NCBI GenBank assembly: GCA_029378245.1
Contig: JARKIF010000029.1
Coordinates: forward strand, 1-64,000
Length of the DNA: 64,000 bases
Reading direction: 5' to 3'
From: Roridomyces roridus
Lineage: Eukaryota > Basidiomycota > Agaricomycetes > Agaricales > Mycenaceae
In this document: positions 11,470-23,039 of the stretch, piece after piece
How the letters are laid out: every line of letters begins with the position of its first letter
Position numbering within the stretch: the first letter of the stretch is position 1
The notes under the pieces: generated by a model
Database searches by the model: none
What the model saw: only the letters and a program-made list of their open reading frames with translations
What the model was told of the DNA's origin: nothing
Position numbers and translations under genes: made by a program

Positions 11470-12072
11470 TCACTCCACAACGCAGAGCCCTCGTTCTCGT
11501 GACCCACCCTTTCGCCGTCGCTTCATCGATGACTCCAACAACTCTGTGTCATCACCGACGTCTTCTCCGATCAATTGCAACGGACTCGGATGAGACCGCT
11601 CTCTTGGTGGCCAAGGCGCGAACGGGGAAGGTGAAAGCAACATGTCCACCTCCCCTCCTCCCCTTTTCGCATCATCCGGGTCCGCTCCCTCCGAATGAGA
11701 ATCCACCCTCTTCTTCCCTATCCGTTCCAACATCTCATCCATCAACATCCTCAACAAAACACACTCATTCCTCGCCTCATCTCTCTCAGCCTGCATCCTC
11801 GACGCGTAATCGCGCGTTTTGCGAGCAATGAGGAGGAGCCGAGTGTTTCCGAGTACGTGTGTCTCTGCGCGGCGTTGCCAGGTTGCGCAGGCTTGGTGCA
11901 GGGCAGCGAGGGTGGAAGGGGCGGGATTCGACGTGGTTACCGAGGATACCGTGGGGGAGGTGGTATCGCTCCCGGATTGCAACCTCCTTTGAAAAAATAC
12001 GGGTCGCACTGCTGGTAGCATGTGAGCACGCAAGTACGTCGGGACGATTGCCGGGTCCACGCTCCCTTCCAT
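11470..12072 (-). CDS. Hypothetical coiled-coil protein
   Basis: A single open frame of 200 residues from ATG 12072; a second in-frame ATG lies at 12021. Residues about 55-125 form a helical, charge-rich coiled coil (CATWQRRAETHVLGNTRLL, SRMQAERDEARNECVLLRML). The tail is acidic and Pro-rich, with a basic cluster (MKRRRKGG) near the end that could be a nuclear signal. No domain family recognised. It lies 365 bp upstream of the cyclin on the same strand and has no counterpart beside the second cyclin. Further upstream exons cannot be excluded. Confidence 0.5.
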   Translation of the reverse strand: MEGSVDPAIVPTYLRAHMLPAVRPVFFQRRLQSGSDTTSPTVSSVTTSNPAPSTLAALHQACATWQRRAETHVLGNTRLLLIARKTRDYASRMQAERDEARNECVLLRMLMDEMLERIGKKRVDSHSEGADPDDAKRGGGEVDMLLSPSPFAPWPPRERSHPSPLQLIGEDVGDDTELLESSMKRRRKGGSRERGLCVVE

Positions 12073-13903
12073 ATTTTTATTATCAATTTACCATTGACAG
12101 GGAAAACGAAAAGACAGGCGCACCGATAGGATACGAAGCGTCGCACGTAAAGCAGGTGTGTTTTGTTGTTACTTCGATATCTTCACTGTTTCCTCCGATG
12201 CTGAATCTGGACTCGTTGGTCGACTCGGTAGCGCTCCTCCGGACACAAGCCCGGCAAAATATATGCCCTGCTCATCCAAAGCGGTGAGGTTATATCCTCT
12301 CCATCCAGACGGATAGGCTAACGCACCACAAGGCAATGAGACAGGCGCTTCGCAACAGATGCTGCATTTCAAACTTTTCAGCTCCGAGTCGGACATGTGT
12401 CGGTAGGTTGAGCGTAGTACGTCGCGCAAGGTGAGAGGATTATATGTGCTGTGCAGGCGGCACGCTGGTAGCGTAACGCGGGTAGCAGTAGACTGCCCAA
12501 TCGGTATTCGGGCAGCCCTGAGAATAGCTGGAACGCTGCTCTGGGGTCTTCGGTCAAATTATGTCGCGACTAGCATCTCTTGACCAAGAATCGATGACAG
12601 AAACCTCGGCGCGCCCGCTATGTACCTTTTCCGAACATTGGTCAGCGCGGTGAGTCAGCTCAATTTTCAGGACGCCAGTTTTGCCGAGTAGAGCTGGGTC
12701 TATCCCATTTGGGCTCGAATTTCTGCAAGTATTCATTCCACATCTGGAGCGGGAAGATTACTACATGGGCGCCGCGATCTTAATCTACTGGTGAGACTCG
12801 ACTTTGGTGCCGCTGGAAACTCGTTTGGCAGAACGTTAACGTTGTCCGAGTCGAGCATTAAATGAAGATGTTCGAAATTCCCGAGGTCGGACTCGTCAAG
12901 GGGATGTGGTCCAGTATAGTGTAGCGTGAATCTACACTGCGTGAGATGAGAAAGCGGTCCCAGATCTCAGTGTTCAAACTTCACACTGAAACCGATATCG
13001 TTCTCTCCCTGAAATCCATGATCTATTCTATGAGTGTTTTCTTCGGCGTTTATTATCACTTGCGCTGCGAGAAGCGTGGATTCCGAGCTGAACGAACCGT
13101 GAACAGCGCATATTTTGTGGTGAATCAACTGCTAACCTCGTGTTTTGAGGGCCGAATCAACTGTCAAGTTACCGGTTCCGGGCAAATTGTAGGTCAGCTG
13201 TCCAACTTCTGGGTCCAACTTCCAATTCTTCACTTTTGATATGGTGATGATGGCCGCAGCCACTTGCCGATCCCAACTTTTGATGCGCCCTTCTTCTCTG
13301 GCACGTATGCCACAGTGTACGGCATTGGCAAAGGCGGCGCCCTGGTTCCCGCTCAGCAGGCCCAGCGACAACTAACCCCGATAGATGTTAGGTGCCAGCG
13401 CCCGAATGTGGAGGAATCTTCCTCGCGCAGTCATCCGTGCCGTCCCACTCGAGGTTGAGCTCGCGCCTACCTAGCCCGTCTTTGTTGAAACCCTCCTTTA
13501 CATTTACAGCCCAATCCCCCCGGTCAAGGTCTACAGCATCAGACATTCAGACACATTTCCAAGCAGGGACCACGTATGCCGCAGAGCGGGACCGGCGCGG
13601 GTGTCATGAGATCACAGTTTGGGCGGCGGATCACTTCGGCTGTCCTGGGAAACTTGAAAGCTGGCACTTGACAGTTGAGCACAAAACTTCGTTTGAGAAC
13701 TTCGAATAAAGAACGATAATAAATGTCATACTATTCTCCCAGATTCGCCGCAATTTCTAGATGGACTAGATTCTTCTCATGCAAGGATCAGAAGTGTGGA
13801 ACTGATGTGCAACCGGCAAGCAACTGAACTTGTTGAAAGTCGACTTTTTCTGAAGTTTGAACTTGGCTTGAACAAGCTACAACGCTGTCCCTGATCATGA
13901 ATA
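12073..13903. other. No firm gene
   Basis: A minus-strand frame at 12169-12429 contains LKCSICCEAPVSLPCGA, vaguely like the start of a RING finger, but it lacks the remaining zinc ligands. No other signal seen. Confidence 0.4.
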
Positions 13904-14575
13904 TTGGATATACCCGGCGATGAGGCGCTGGAGGATGTAGACCAGATGTCCTGGAGGAGACCCGACCCACTCACAGGCATCGGCCCATTGCGACAATTGC
14001 AGATAGCCATCGGGTCCACCCCCACGTACAATTTCTTGCGTCAACCAGACATTCGGCCCGCCCTCATGAGTCTGGTGACGATGGACCTCTCCCTGGATCG
14101 TCACGGACGGGATTTCCTCAACGATGTCGAGCTGTTTTGCAACCTCAAGGAACTCGGGTTGCTATGGGAGTTTCCCCAGGAACACTCGGCGAGGGTTCAT
14201 CCCCTCAATTTCCCCTTCCTTCCCAACGTCCAGAAAATTCGTCTCGTCTTTCTTTCGCTTGGACCCGGTTTACTATGGGCGGATGTTTTCGAATTCATCG
14301 GTGCATCAATCACTCTCGCCGAAACGACACCGGCACTGGAGGAGCTCGCCCTGGTCTTGAACCCGTCTCCTCCGGGTGAACGTCCCGGGCCGATCCCGTT
14401 TTTCAACGACCCGCATTACGCCGAAGATCTCCCTGCGCTCCGTTGGATCCGATGTTACCACCAGGACGCACGCTCAGATATAACGCTCGAAGACTTCACG
14501 GCGTACATGGGTGCTGTGTTTCCGGCGCCGCTCAAAGACGGAATCTTGACTTGTCACTCGCGGAGTGACTTGTAG
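13904..14575 (+). pseudogene. LRR-type C-terminal fragment related to F-box proteins
   Basis: An open frame of 223 residues without an F-box. It has leucine-rich strands spaced like F-box LRRs (LMSLVTMDLSL, CNLKELGLLWEF, FLPNVQKIRLVFLSL, ALEELALVLNPS) and a typical Agaricomycete F-box-protein ending (DFTAYMGAVFPAPLKDGIL). I see no upstream exon carrying an F-box. It is most likely a 5'-truncated relict beside two full F-box genes on the same strand, though a spliced gene with a distant first exon is possible. Confidence 0.5.
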
Positions 14576-15345
14576 CTAGACGTAGGTGCTGCAAAGTTCC
14601 GATTGCACAGCTACAACTAAGACCAGTGCTCAAGGTACAAGCTTGAGCCTTGCAGGGCAGTGTTCGGAAATGTTCCAGCACGGATTTGAACAAGGCAGTA
14701 CAAACCGGGCTCTTTTTTGCAACTTTGGATGCAATGAATTTTTTATTTTCTTTGTCTGAAGTGATCGCTGTCAGCTCTACTGGATTCGGTTCCGGGTGAG
14801 CAGCGGCGGAACTTGAGCGATCGTTTTGACACCTGCGAACAAGTTCAACGTTAACGTCGACACGGACTGGAACGCATCCACACCGATTCTTCTCATTTAA
14901 CCGGGACCCGCCGCAGTTATCACGCGTGCCGTTAAACGCGACCAGCCAAGACCCGACCAGTGAATCTTTTTACGAGTTGTCTTTGATCTTTCAGCCGTCT
15001 GGTTCCTGCCTCTACCCTCTCGCTCTTCGAAGTTCGAGCCTTACTGAGGAGATGGGGGGCCCAACAAAGATACAGTGCAGCTCGTGAACGCGCTCACCCA
15101 CTGACACCCAGTGCTAGACCGAATCGGAAAAATTCCCTTGATCAATCTATGTAGTATGAGTCAGGCCATTCCGGATTCCACAACATCATAGCGAGCATTG
15201 ATGCACATCAGTCGGCAGTCGCTTATGTCACTCTCCCATAGTCTCTTGCCCTTCTCCACAACACCCCAGGAAGCAACGGAGACTCTCATCCGCAGGCAAG
15301 GTCTCGTCAGCGACCGGCGTAAGGCTCACTGACACTTGTTGACAG
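14576..15345. other. No gene seen
   Basis: Upstream region of the F-box gene at 15346. The ATG there directly follows an acceptor-like sequence (TTGTTGACAG), so an upstream first exon in this interval is possible but not identified. Confidence 0.4.
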
Positions 15346-16386
15346 ATGTCCGCTCCTCCGCGCCTCCTCGAGCGACAACAGCTCCGCAAAGCGCTTACCG
15401 GCTATCCCGTGCTGACCTTGCCGGCCGAAGTCACATCGGAAATCTTCATGCAGTTCCTTCCACCTTACCCACAGCGCCCGTCGCTCGTTGGACCACTGTC
15501 CCCGTCATTCTTGCTTCGAATATGCCGTCAATGGCGTGATGTCGCGCTGGCCACCCCCGCGCTATGGAGCACTGTGGCATTGGATATGGAGTCGCTACAT
15601 GCACGCCAGCTCTCTTTGCTGAATTCGTGGCTCCAGCGATCCGGTCATTGTCCCTTGTCCATCGCGCTGGTATGCCCGTTTAACACGCAGCATACGCCTT
15701 ACATCACCGCTTTGGCGGAGGCAATCCTGACCCACTCTTCTCGGTTTCGAGAGATGGACCTTCGTATCCCTCTCGAGGACCTTGCCCGTTTCACAGCTCC
15801 CATGCCGCTGCTGCGTAGCTTGACCGTGGGCCCGACTCAGTACCTTACGGCGAAAAGCCGCATCCCCGGACAACTTCCCTGGTCACCCTTCCTCCACGCA
15901 CCAATGCTCAAGGACGTAGTCCTCTCGCTCTTTTTTAATCCCTTTTGTATCACGCTTCCGTGGTCCCATGTCACTTCCCTCACCGCCACTCTGTTCTGCA
16001 ATGAAGCTGCCGAAATTCTACGGCACACAACTATCCTCGAAATCTGTAACATCGACATTTATAATTCGGTGAACGGCAATCTACCACAAGTCACCGCGAT
16101 CACCCCGATTCCCGTGCGCTCCCTCCGTCTGCTCCTGAAAGACACGGACCATCGCCAAGATACAGCTACCATGCAGCAATTCTTTTCGATGCTCGCATTC
16201 CCCGCATTGGAAGCGCTCGCTGTGTCCGAGTGCTTCCTCGGTGCAGACCCCATTGCGGCCATCCTTTCACTGTGTCAACAGGGATATCCGCAGCGTATTG
16301 CAATCCACCACGCATGCACTGCACGCAGTGTGTTTGAAAGCGCATTCCCTGGTGCAGAATTGTCCGTCGCGTCCTTGGAGTCGTAA
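15346..16386 (+). CDS. F-box protein, tandem copy 1
   Basis: A single open frame of 346 residues. An F-box core near the N-terminus (PVLTLPAEVTSEIFMQFLP, SFLLRICRQWRDVALATPAL) is followed by LRR-like repeats (CPLSIALV, LRSLTVGPT, VTSLTATLF, ALEALAVSECFLGADPIAA). The predicted role is SCF substrate adaptor. The coiled coil that precedes the F-box in its neighbour at 17201 is mostly missing, so either the gene is N-terminally shortened or the ATG lies in exon 2 of a longer model. It shares the ending (FPGAELSVASLE) with the neighbour and is a clear tandem paralogue. Confidence 0.8.
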   Translation: MSAPPRLLERQQLRKALTGYPVLTLPAEVTSEIFMQFLPPYPQRPSLVGPLSPSFLLRICRQWRDVALATPALWSTVALDMESLHARQLSLLNSWLQRSGHCPLSIALVCPFNTQHTPYITALAEAILTHSSRFREMDLRIPLEDLARFTAPMPLLRSLTVGPTQYLTAKSRIPGQLPWSPFLHAPMLKDVVLSLFFNPFCITLPWSHVTSLTATLFCNEAAEILRHTTILEICNIDIYNSVNGNLPQVTAITPIPVRSLRLLLKDTDHRQDTATMQQFFSMLAFPALEALAVSECFLGADPIAAILSLCQQGYPQRIAIHHACTARSVFESAFPGAELSVASLES

Positions 16387-17200
16387 CGATTTCCGTCTGG
16401 GAGTCAGTAAGTAAGATTCATGTTTGACTGTTGCGATTGTCAAGTTTACACCTCATTCACAGCATACTACATTATTTATCTTCGAATCCTGCTCGATAGC
16501 TCGGCGTTTTCACAACAAGTTTTCCTCCGCTCTAGCATGACTGAATGAGTTCCTGGCACTGGTGGTTTCCGAAACCCTTCTGGGAGGGATTGATTCCTGG
16601 CGTGGCTAACTGGAATTTCATTGCATTCCTGGCTAAATACGAGGTTGGTTGTTCGCATCTGCGGTTCCCCGCATAATCCGAGAATACCGCGTGAGCGATG
16701 ATACTATGGCTGTAAATCTTTGAAATTTCAAGCTTGAAACCTCTCAGACCGCATCCCCACGTCGTCGGCGAGCTCCTCCAGACTTCAGGGTTGAAACGTT
16801 GATGAATCGATGACTCGAGAAGCCCGAAGGAAATTACTTATGACCGCCGGGCGCAGCGGACGCTGCGGGAAAGGACGGCTGATATCAAGCTGACATCCAA
16901 AAGAGCGAAATGCGTCAACGATTTCTGGCCACCGTGGCCGCGGACTTGTTGATCACATTCAAATGTTGTTCAAATGCCTTGAATGCCAAAGTCTGGCCTG
17001 ATGGGATCAATCTGGTGCCGAGGCTGTGAATGATACACGTGATCAACGCTAGCTTGTCTCTTCCATCCACCCTTGAGCCACCCCGAGACCCACGCGCTCT
17101 CAGCAGCTCTTGCTTTCCCTCTGTGCACGAAAATCTCATTACCTTCGTGCGTCTCAGTCGCCACTCCGTGCATATCGCTCATCGCAAGGCTCAGATACCG

Positions 17201-18340
17201 ATGTCGACTCCATCGCCGTCCTACCCAGAACTCGCAGCTGCACGAAGCCGTGTCGCTCAGTTGGATGTCGAAATAGAGCAACTCAGAAGCTCTCTAGAAG
17301 CCCGTCTCGTTGAACGAGACCAGTGCCGCAACGTTCTCACCCGATACAAGTACCCAATCTTGACGTTACCCGCCGAAATTACGTCGGAAATCTTCATCCA
17401 ATTTCTCCCCACACACCTGAAATTTACTCCTTTAATCGGCCCTTACTCGCCTGCCTTCCTGCTCCAAATATGTCATCAATGGCGCGATATAGCCTTGGGC
17501 ACACCAGCATTATGGAGCTCAATTCAGGTGGATTTCTACGACAGACGGATGTCACTACACAACCAGAAGCTTGAACGGCTCGAGCTTTGGCTGCGACGTT
17601 CTGGAAACTGCCCGCTGTCCATACAAATTTCGGACGCGCCCCTTGACACAGAGACAGCCTCTATTCCGAGCACCAAGTTCGTGGAGGCGATCATGCGTCA
17701 AGCCTTGCGCTTGCAACACGTCGAAATTGAGGTACCTTACGAGGGCCTCCGTGGCTTAACAGGATCCATGCCGATGTTACGCAGCGTGCTTGTGGGTCCA
17801 TCAGACACCATGCCACCGGACACCACACCCTCTCAAACGGCGGTGCCAGTGTTTATGTTGGCACCGAATCTAAAAAAAGTGGTCCTTTCGACGATATTCA
17901 ATCCATTCACAATAACTCTTCCCTGGTCCCAACTCACTACCCTCACTGCCGAATTGTACATTCCCCAGGCAATCTACGTACTCTGCCAAACAACGGCCCT
18001 CGAGACGTGCAAGCTCACCATTTACGGTTATGATGATCCTGGAACTGCCCATCCCGTAGCCTCTCCTCTGCACCTGCGCTCGTTGAGCCTTTATTGGGGA
18101 GATGGCAGACCCGACGACAGCTTGGTCGCGCTGGTGAACGCGCTCACCCTCCCGGCGCTGGATTCACTCGTCGTTTCCGAATACCTCTTGGGGCCGGACC
18201 CTGTCGCCGCGGTTTCCCGATTGCGCCCGCAAGGCTATCCGCGCTCAATGGAGATCTTCGACGCGCGTCTTTCGCCGGAGGTGTATCAGCAGGCATTTCC
18301 GGATGCAGTGCTCAACGTCGAATCATTGGAAGATGATTGA
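17201..18340 (+). CDS. F-box protein, tandem copy 2
   Basis: The start is placed at ATG 17201 (MSTPSPSYPELAAARSR), giving 379 residues. The frame is open further upstream, but without conserved sequence. A coiled coil (RVAQLDVEIEQLRSSLEARL) precedes the F-box (YPILTLPAEITSEIFIQFLP, FLLQICHQWRDIALGTPALW). LRR-like repeats follow (LRSVLVGPS, LTTLTAELYIPQ, LRSLSLYWGD, ALDSLVVSEYLLGPDPVAA). No intron is needed. It is a tandem paralogue of 15346-16386 and belongs to a different F-box subfamily from the RIDELSEELERQ genes elsewhere in the window. Confidence 0.85.
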   Translation: MSTPSPSYPELAAARSRVAQLDVEIEQLRSSLEARLVERDQCRNVLTRYKYPILTLPAEITSEIFIQFLPTHLKFTPLIGPYSPAFLLQICHQWRDIALGTPALWSSIQVDFYDRRMSLHNQKLERLELWLRRSGNCPLSIQISDAPLDTETASIPSTKFVEAIMRQALRLQHVEIEVPYEGLRGLTGSMPMLRSVLVGPSDTMPPDTTPSQTAVPVFMLAPNLKKVVLSTIFNPFTITLPWSQLTTLTAELYIPQAIYVLCQTTALETCKLTIYGYDDPGTAHPVASPLHLRSLSLYWGDGRPDDSLVALVNALTLPALDSLVVSEYLLGPDPVAAVSRLRPQGYPRSMEIFDARLSPEVYQQAFPDAVLNVESLEDD

Positions 18341-21300
18341 TGTTCGCCGCGGGGAGGTCTGATAATTTGTGGTTGTGAAGGATGTCTTGTCCCGTTTTGA
18401 ATATGTCCTCCATACAGTTTGAAGTACAATCCGTTGACAATCCGATGCGTGCATTGAAATGGGAGTCGCCGTCTGTGACTTTTGTTCAATTCCTTCCTAA
18501 TTCCCCCTTCCCGCAGCCACTGTGTGTCCGTTCGATACTGCGCCGGCTATCCCCGGCCCATGAGATTTCGGCAGCAGCTTCCTTATGATTGACTCCCGTC
18601 ATTAATCGCCCAGCTATGATACTGTGGCTGGATAGAAGCGTGGCGGACCGGCTGGCACCGGAATCAAAACGACGACAATGCAGATCCTCACCAGAAAATA
18701 GACGGATAAGTAGGTAGGTTGAGCGGCGGGGAAGCATAGCGATGCGTGTAGTCCAACACCCGCGGCTTGCTCCAAGCTTCAAATGTGAGCGTTTGAACTA
18801 CAATCTGTGTTTATCAACCACTGCCACCATGTACGTACCCTAGGAAGGCCGCCAACTCTGCTGTAAGATTTCGGTGTCCCGAGTACTGTGGGCGCAGATT
18901 TCAAATATATGGCCTGCGCCAAATGGGCGCTGAAGCGCTGAAGCTTGAAGTCCGGGCGCTAGAAGCAGCAGCTTGATGTTTGTTCATTTCCATGCCGTCC
19001 GGCGATTTGTCGCGACGCAGCCTGTGGAGATTATTGCAGCTGTCTGCTGGCCTGGGCAACTCGGAGCGCCGTAAGTCCACAGCTGCTGCTTCTCGACTCT
19101 TGAGCCGGGTAAACGGAGCTACATCTGCAAGTGAATGAGATCGCCCAACAAAAGAACTTAAAGTCAGGCGTTGTGCCGTCTGAGAATTCATACCTCGGAA
19201 CATGCACCCAACCCTCGTTCGTTGCCCACCCTGGAAGGTTGATCATTAATTGCACATACCGCATACCGCAGATACTCACATAATTTGTGGCATCGCATCA
19301 AGCCACAATCACATCGAAGTCGACGACAACGACCGACGGGATTCCGGGTCGGGCCGTAGGGAATAGACAGAAAGTCTATCATCTATATGTACCGCCATCG
19401 AAATCAGCCACTGCCGAGAAAGATAAATGAATTTTACTTACCTACCTACTCGCTACACGCGCGGGTGTGTCGGGAAGTGGGTACTCGAGATCAGCTCTCA
19501 GCGCCCCGTCAGATCAGGGCGTTGACTGATTCATACAATGATTCGACTCGGTCGGCATCGACTTTGTATCCCTTTTAGGCGCAATCAGGTTAGCGCCAAT
19601 GCCATATCTTGGCAACTTCGGAGGGCGCGGGGAGATACTTGGACAGGTGCATACCTGTGAATTTGATGCGCGCGGTGAGACTAGACCAACTAGAGGTTTG
19701 GAGATTGAGAGGACTGGATTTTACCGACCGATGATTTCGCGGTAACTTGGATAGGCATGACAGTTGTGGTTCCTTCAATTTCGATGAAGGCGATGGAGAC
19801 GAGCTGGCTTGGGGAAAGATGAGTATGACACTGGCCGAGTTGTCCGATGCTCACTGACTGTTGAAACTTGAGAGATGTGCATACTCCGGCCGAACCAGCT
19901 GCGGGGATCATTTGCACCAGAACGCTTGGTCATGTAAATCCCGGATTGACGGCAGTCGAATATGTAATGCGGCAGCGCGACAAATTTCCTTCCTCGTGAG
20001 ACTTGAAAAAAAAACGCGTCGAGTAGCCACGAACCTCATGCGGAATCTGCCATTCACATCAAGCTCAAGTAGCGCGCTTGGTTGAAGCACATGAAATATA
20101 ACCGCTTCTCTACGCACCCCGCGAGTTCAGACCGACCGCCTCGCGTGCGCCATCACTTTTCGCATGTGATTCAATCAAGCCCGCTGCCCGACTCGCATGC
20201 GCCGCTTGGCGTTGCATGCTCGAATTTGGAATCCAGTACCCTAGCGAGGTAGCCAGTCAACGAAACGTCTTGAATGAGATGGCCAGATTGTGTGCAAACG
20301 GGAATTGAGCGACGCTCGTCAAGCCAGGGAACGGAAGTAAACTTTTGGTTGAAAATTCGAAGGGATGACCAGGGAAGGGCTGTGTACGGCGGCATAGAGC
20401 AACATTCCGAGTCGTCAACTTCAAGCCAGAAGGCGGAAGTAGTGTAAGTTCATTTGAAACTGAGTTCATTCAACATTGGGATGACGTCGAACGCCGGCAT
20501 GGTTGGTTTTGACTTTGTTTTTGAGCGAGAGAATAGTTCAACGTTGAGCGCAAATGTCTGTAGTGGGCCTGGTCCAAACTTGACATGAAATATCTTGAGT
20601 TCAGTTGCAGGACGACCGCCTCGCTGACGCGTGCGCCATCATCAATCATCACTTTTCGCATGTGATTCAATCAAGCCCGCTGCCCGCCTGGTGCCGCATG
20701 CTCGAATTTGGAATTCAATACCCTAGCGAGGTAACCAGGCCACGAAACGTCTCGAATCGGATGGTTGGATTATGTTCAAAAGGGAATCGAGCGACGCTCG
20801 TCAAGCCAGCGAGCGCAAGTAAAAATCCTGGTTGGAAATTCGCAGGGAGGGCTGTGTCCGAGTCGAGCCAAGAGACGCGGTGGTATGATCTGATCGGTGC
20901 TTGAATTTGGGCTTTTACATGGATGACGAGGACGGTTGGCTTTGTGTTGAGCGAAAGAAAAGACGGCGTGCGTCTCGAATCGTGGAAGATCCAGGCAGAT
21001 GATTCCTGTTGTTCATAGAAGTTTCGAACAGAGACACAGGGGTCAAGTGCACCCCCGAAACATCTCTTGCCATGGCTGGTTACCACAGCTCTAGCCCGCG
21101 TCGAGACTCGAGATGGACATTCCACGGTCAACGGTCAACGGTCAAACAGAGTGGAGTGGGTTGGTCATTGGTGCACTGCAGCGGAGGTGTGGTCTCAATA
21201 CACTTCTAATGAATCGTGGACGTTCGAGGCGATGTCGGTCGGGGTGCCGCCCGGATTGATTTCTGCCGTGGGAAAGAAAAGCAAAGAAGCTCGAGACGGG

Positions 21301-21895
21301 CCTAGGAAGAGAACAAGGTCGCCAGCAGAGGCCACGGATCCAGTACTTGAAACATGTCGAGCAATGCCAAAGACTGGGGAATGTAGACCAATCGAGGGCT
21401 GTCTGGTCATAACGATTAGACCACTCACTCGTGGAGCCTTCGAGGCAGTACGGCGGGCGCCTGGAACCCGAGCCAGACGAGTGCGGCGAGGTCGGGTTGC
21501 CTGCCAACCCGAGCTACCCTAACGACCGCCGTCGACCACTGGTAACTCAGGCTGATAATAGACAAGGCACGAAAGTCCAGAGAGTTTAAATTTTTGGCGT
21601 GCAATGAGTCAAGATTAGGAGGAAATGCAGGTACGAATTTGTGAAAGGGCGTCGAGGAGGACAGGCACAAAGATTTCGGGAATGCAGAGTTGCCGGCTAG
21701 TTTTCCCGAGTTCGATGGAAGGACGGTGGATGGCTCCGGGAGCGCAGACGTCGACGGGAGATATCCCGCGAGTGGTGGTATAGCGGAAAAGGTGAACCGA
21801 ACCGGTTTGATAGGCTGTCAATCAGCGTTGCCAGGCCCTCGCCTCCCGATTCGAGACTCGTTTTTTGCAGCAGCTTTCTTCCGATACACGACAAG
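18341..21895. other. Gene-poor 3.5 kb
   Basis: No gene I can support. Short minus-strand frames at 19590-19917 have protein-like composition but cannot be joined into a consistent spliced model. The interval contains the direct repeats at 20123 and 20597. Confidence 0.45.
20123..20880 (+). repeat. Diverged direct repeat, two ~280-bp units, 474-bp period
   Basis: Units begin GAGTTCAG...GACCGCCTCGC at about 20123 and 20597. They share TTTTCGCATGTGATTCAATC, CCCTAGCGAGGTA and GCGACGCTCGTCAAGCCAG, with point changes and small indels. No coding content seen; either a tandem duplication or two copies of an unrecognised element. Confidence 0.75.
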
Positions 21896-21903
21896 TATAT
21901 AAG
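21896..21903 (+). promoter_or_regulatory. TATA box of cyclin copy B
   Basis: TATATAAG, 41 bp upstream of the cyclin ATG at 21944. Confidence 0.55.
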
Positions 21904-21943
21904 CACTCATGCTGTCCTCAAGCTCACTACTCTCGCGCCCCCG

Positions 21944-23039
21944 ATGTTCTCCTTCTGCCGCTCTTGTTGCTCGTCCTCCTCGTACTCGGCGATAGACTAC
22001 AGCCTCTGGAGTCCGAGCAACGCCAGCAGCAGCAAATCCAGCAGCCCTGTCCACGCAGCATCCCTGGTGGACCCGTTGGCACACTCTCCCGAGCTCCTCC
22101 AGCTCCTTGACATGTCCTTCTCACCATCTGTAATCGGTGCGTCTCCATCTCTCACTCTCTAGCTTTTGTCTCATCTCCCGCACAGATTACCTCGTCGAGT
22201 GCATCTCAGAGGTAGTCGACGACGCCCTGGCCTGTGCAGGCGTCAAGTCCTCCTCCTCCTCACGCAGCAGATTCGCCTCCTTCATATCCAAAGTCCTCTC
22301 ACGCGCCGACGTCACGCCACCCACCGTCCTCGTCGCCCTAGCGTACCTCGATCGTGCCGCTCCCTACCTCTGCATCGGGCGTGCAGAGTGGGCAGACGAG
22401 CGAGTCTTCCTCGGTGCTATCATCTGCGCCTCCAAGTACACCAACGACTCGAGTCTGAGGAACACGCATTGGGGGCTATGCACGGGTGTATTCGGGAAAC
22501 GGGACATTGGCCGGATTGAGCGGGAGTTTCTTGACGTGCTGGAGTGGAGGCTTAGGGTGACGGAGCAAGATCTGCTCGTACACCGCCAGGGGCTAATGCG
22601 CGCTGCGGGGATGCGAGTTAATGCTGTTCATTGGGATCAGCTCGAGCGCTCCGTACGGCCTCTGCCTCGCCGCCCGCAACACCAACGCAGCTACTCTTCT
22701 TCCTCCACCTCCTCGATTGGCTCAGTCCCCAGCCTCTCGCCCACGTCCTCCCCCGACAGCCTCTTGCTCTCACCGAGTCCGTCTCCACGCACGCCGCCTC
22801 CTCACCTCCCCGACGTCCCCATGGATGTGGACGTCGACTTGGATGTCGATCTCGAGGCAGAGATGTATGGCATCCCTCCCATCGCCAAACCGAAAAAGCA
22901 GATGCGCTCTCTGCCGCGCGCGCTGCCTATCCAGCGACCGGGCCATGTGGCAGTGCCCTTGCGCAGGCCGCTACCGCATCCTTATTCTCATCCCCAGCCG
23001 CAGCTGCAGTCGCAGTCTCGTGCGCGCCGTCTCGTGTAA
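21944..23039 (+). CDS. Pho80/Pcl-like cyclin, copy B
   Basis: Exons 21944-22136 and 22186-23039 with a 49-nt intron encode 348 residues. It has a Ser-rich leader with the motif HAASLVDPLAHSPELLQLL. The cyclin box follows (TPPTVLVALAYLDRAAPYL, ERVFLGAIICASKYTND, DIGRIEREFLDVLEWRL). The tail is disordered, with an acidic Asp-Val alternation (DVDVDLDVDLEAE) and a Pro/Arg/His-rich end. The predicted function is a Pho85-type CDK partner. It is the inverted paralogue of 10107-11104, with the intron in the same codon. The tails are not alignable by eye, so the pair is old or has diverged under relaxed constraint. Confidence 0.88.
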
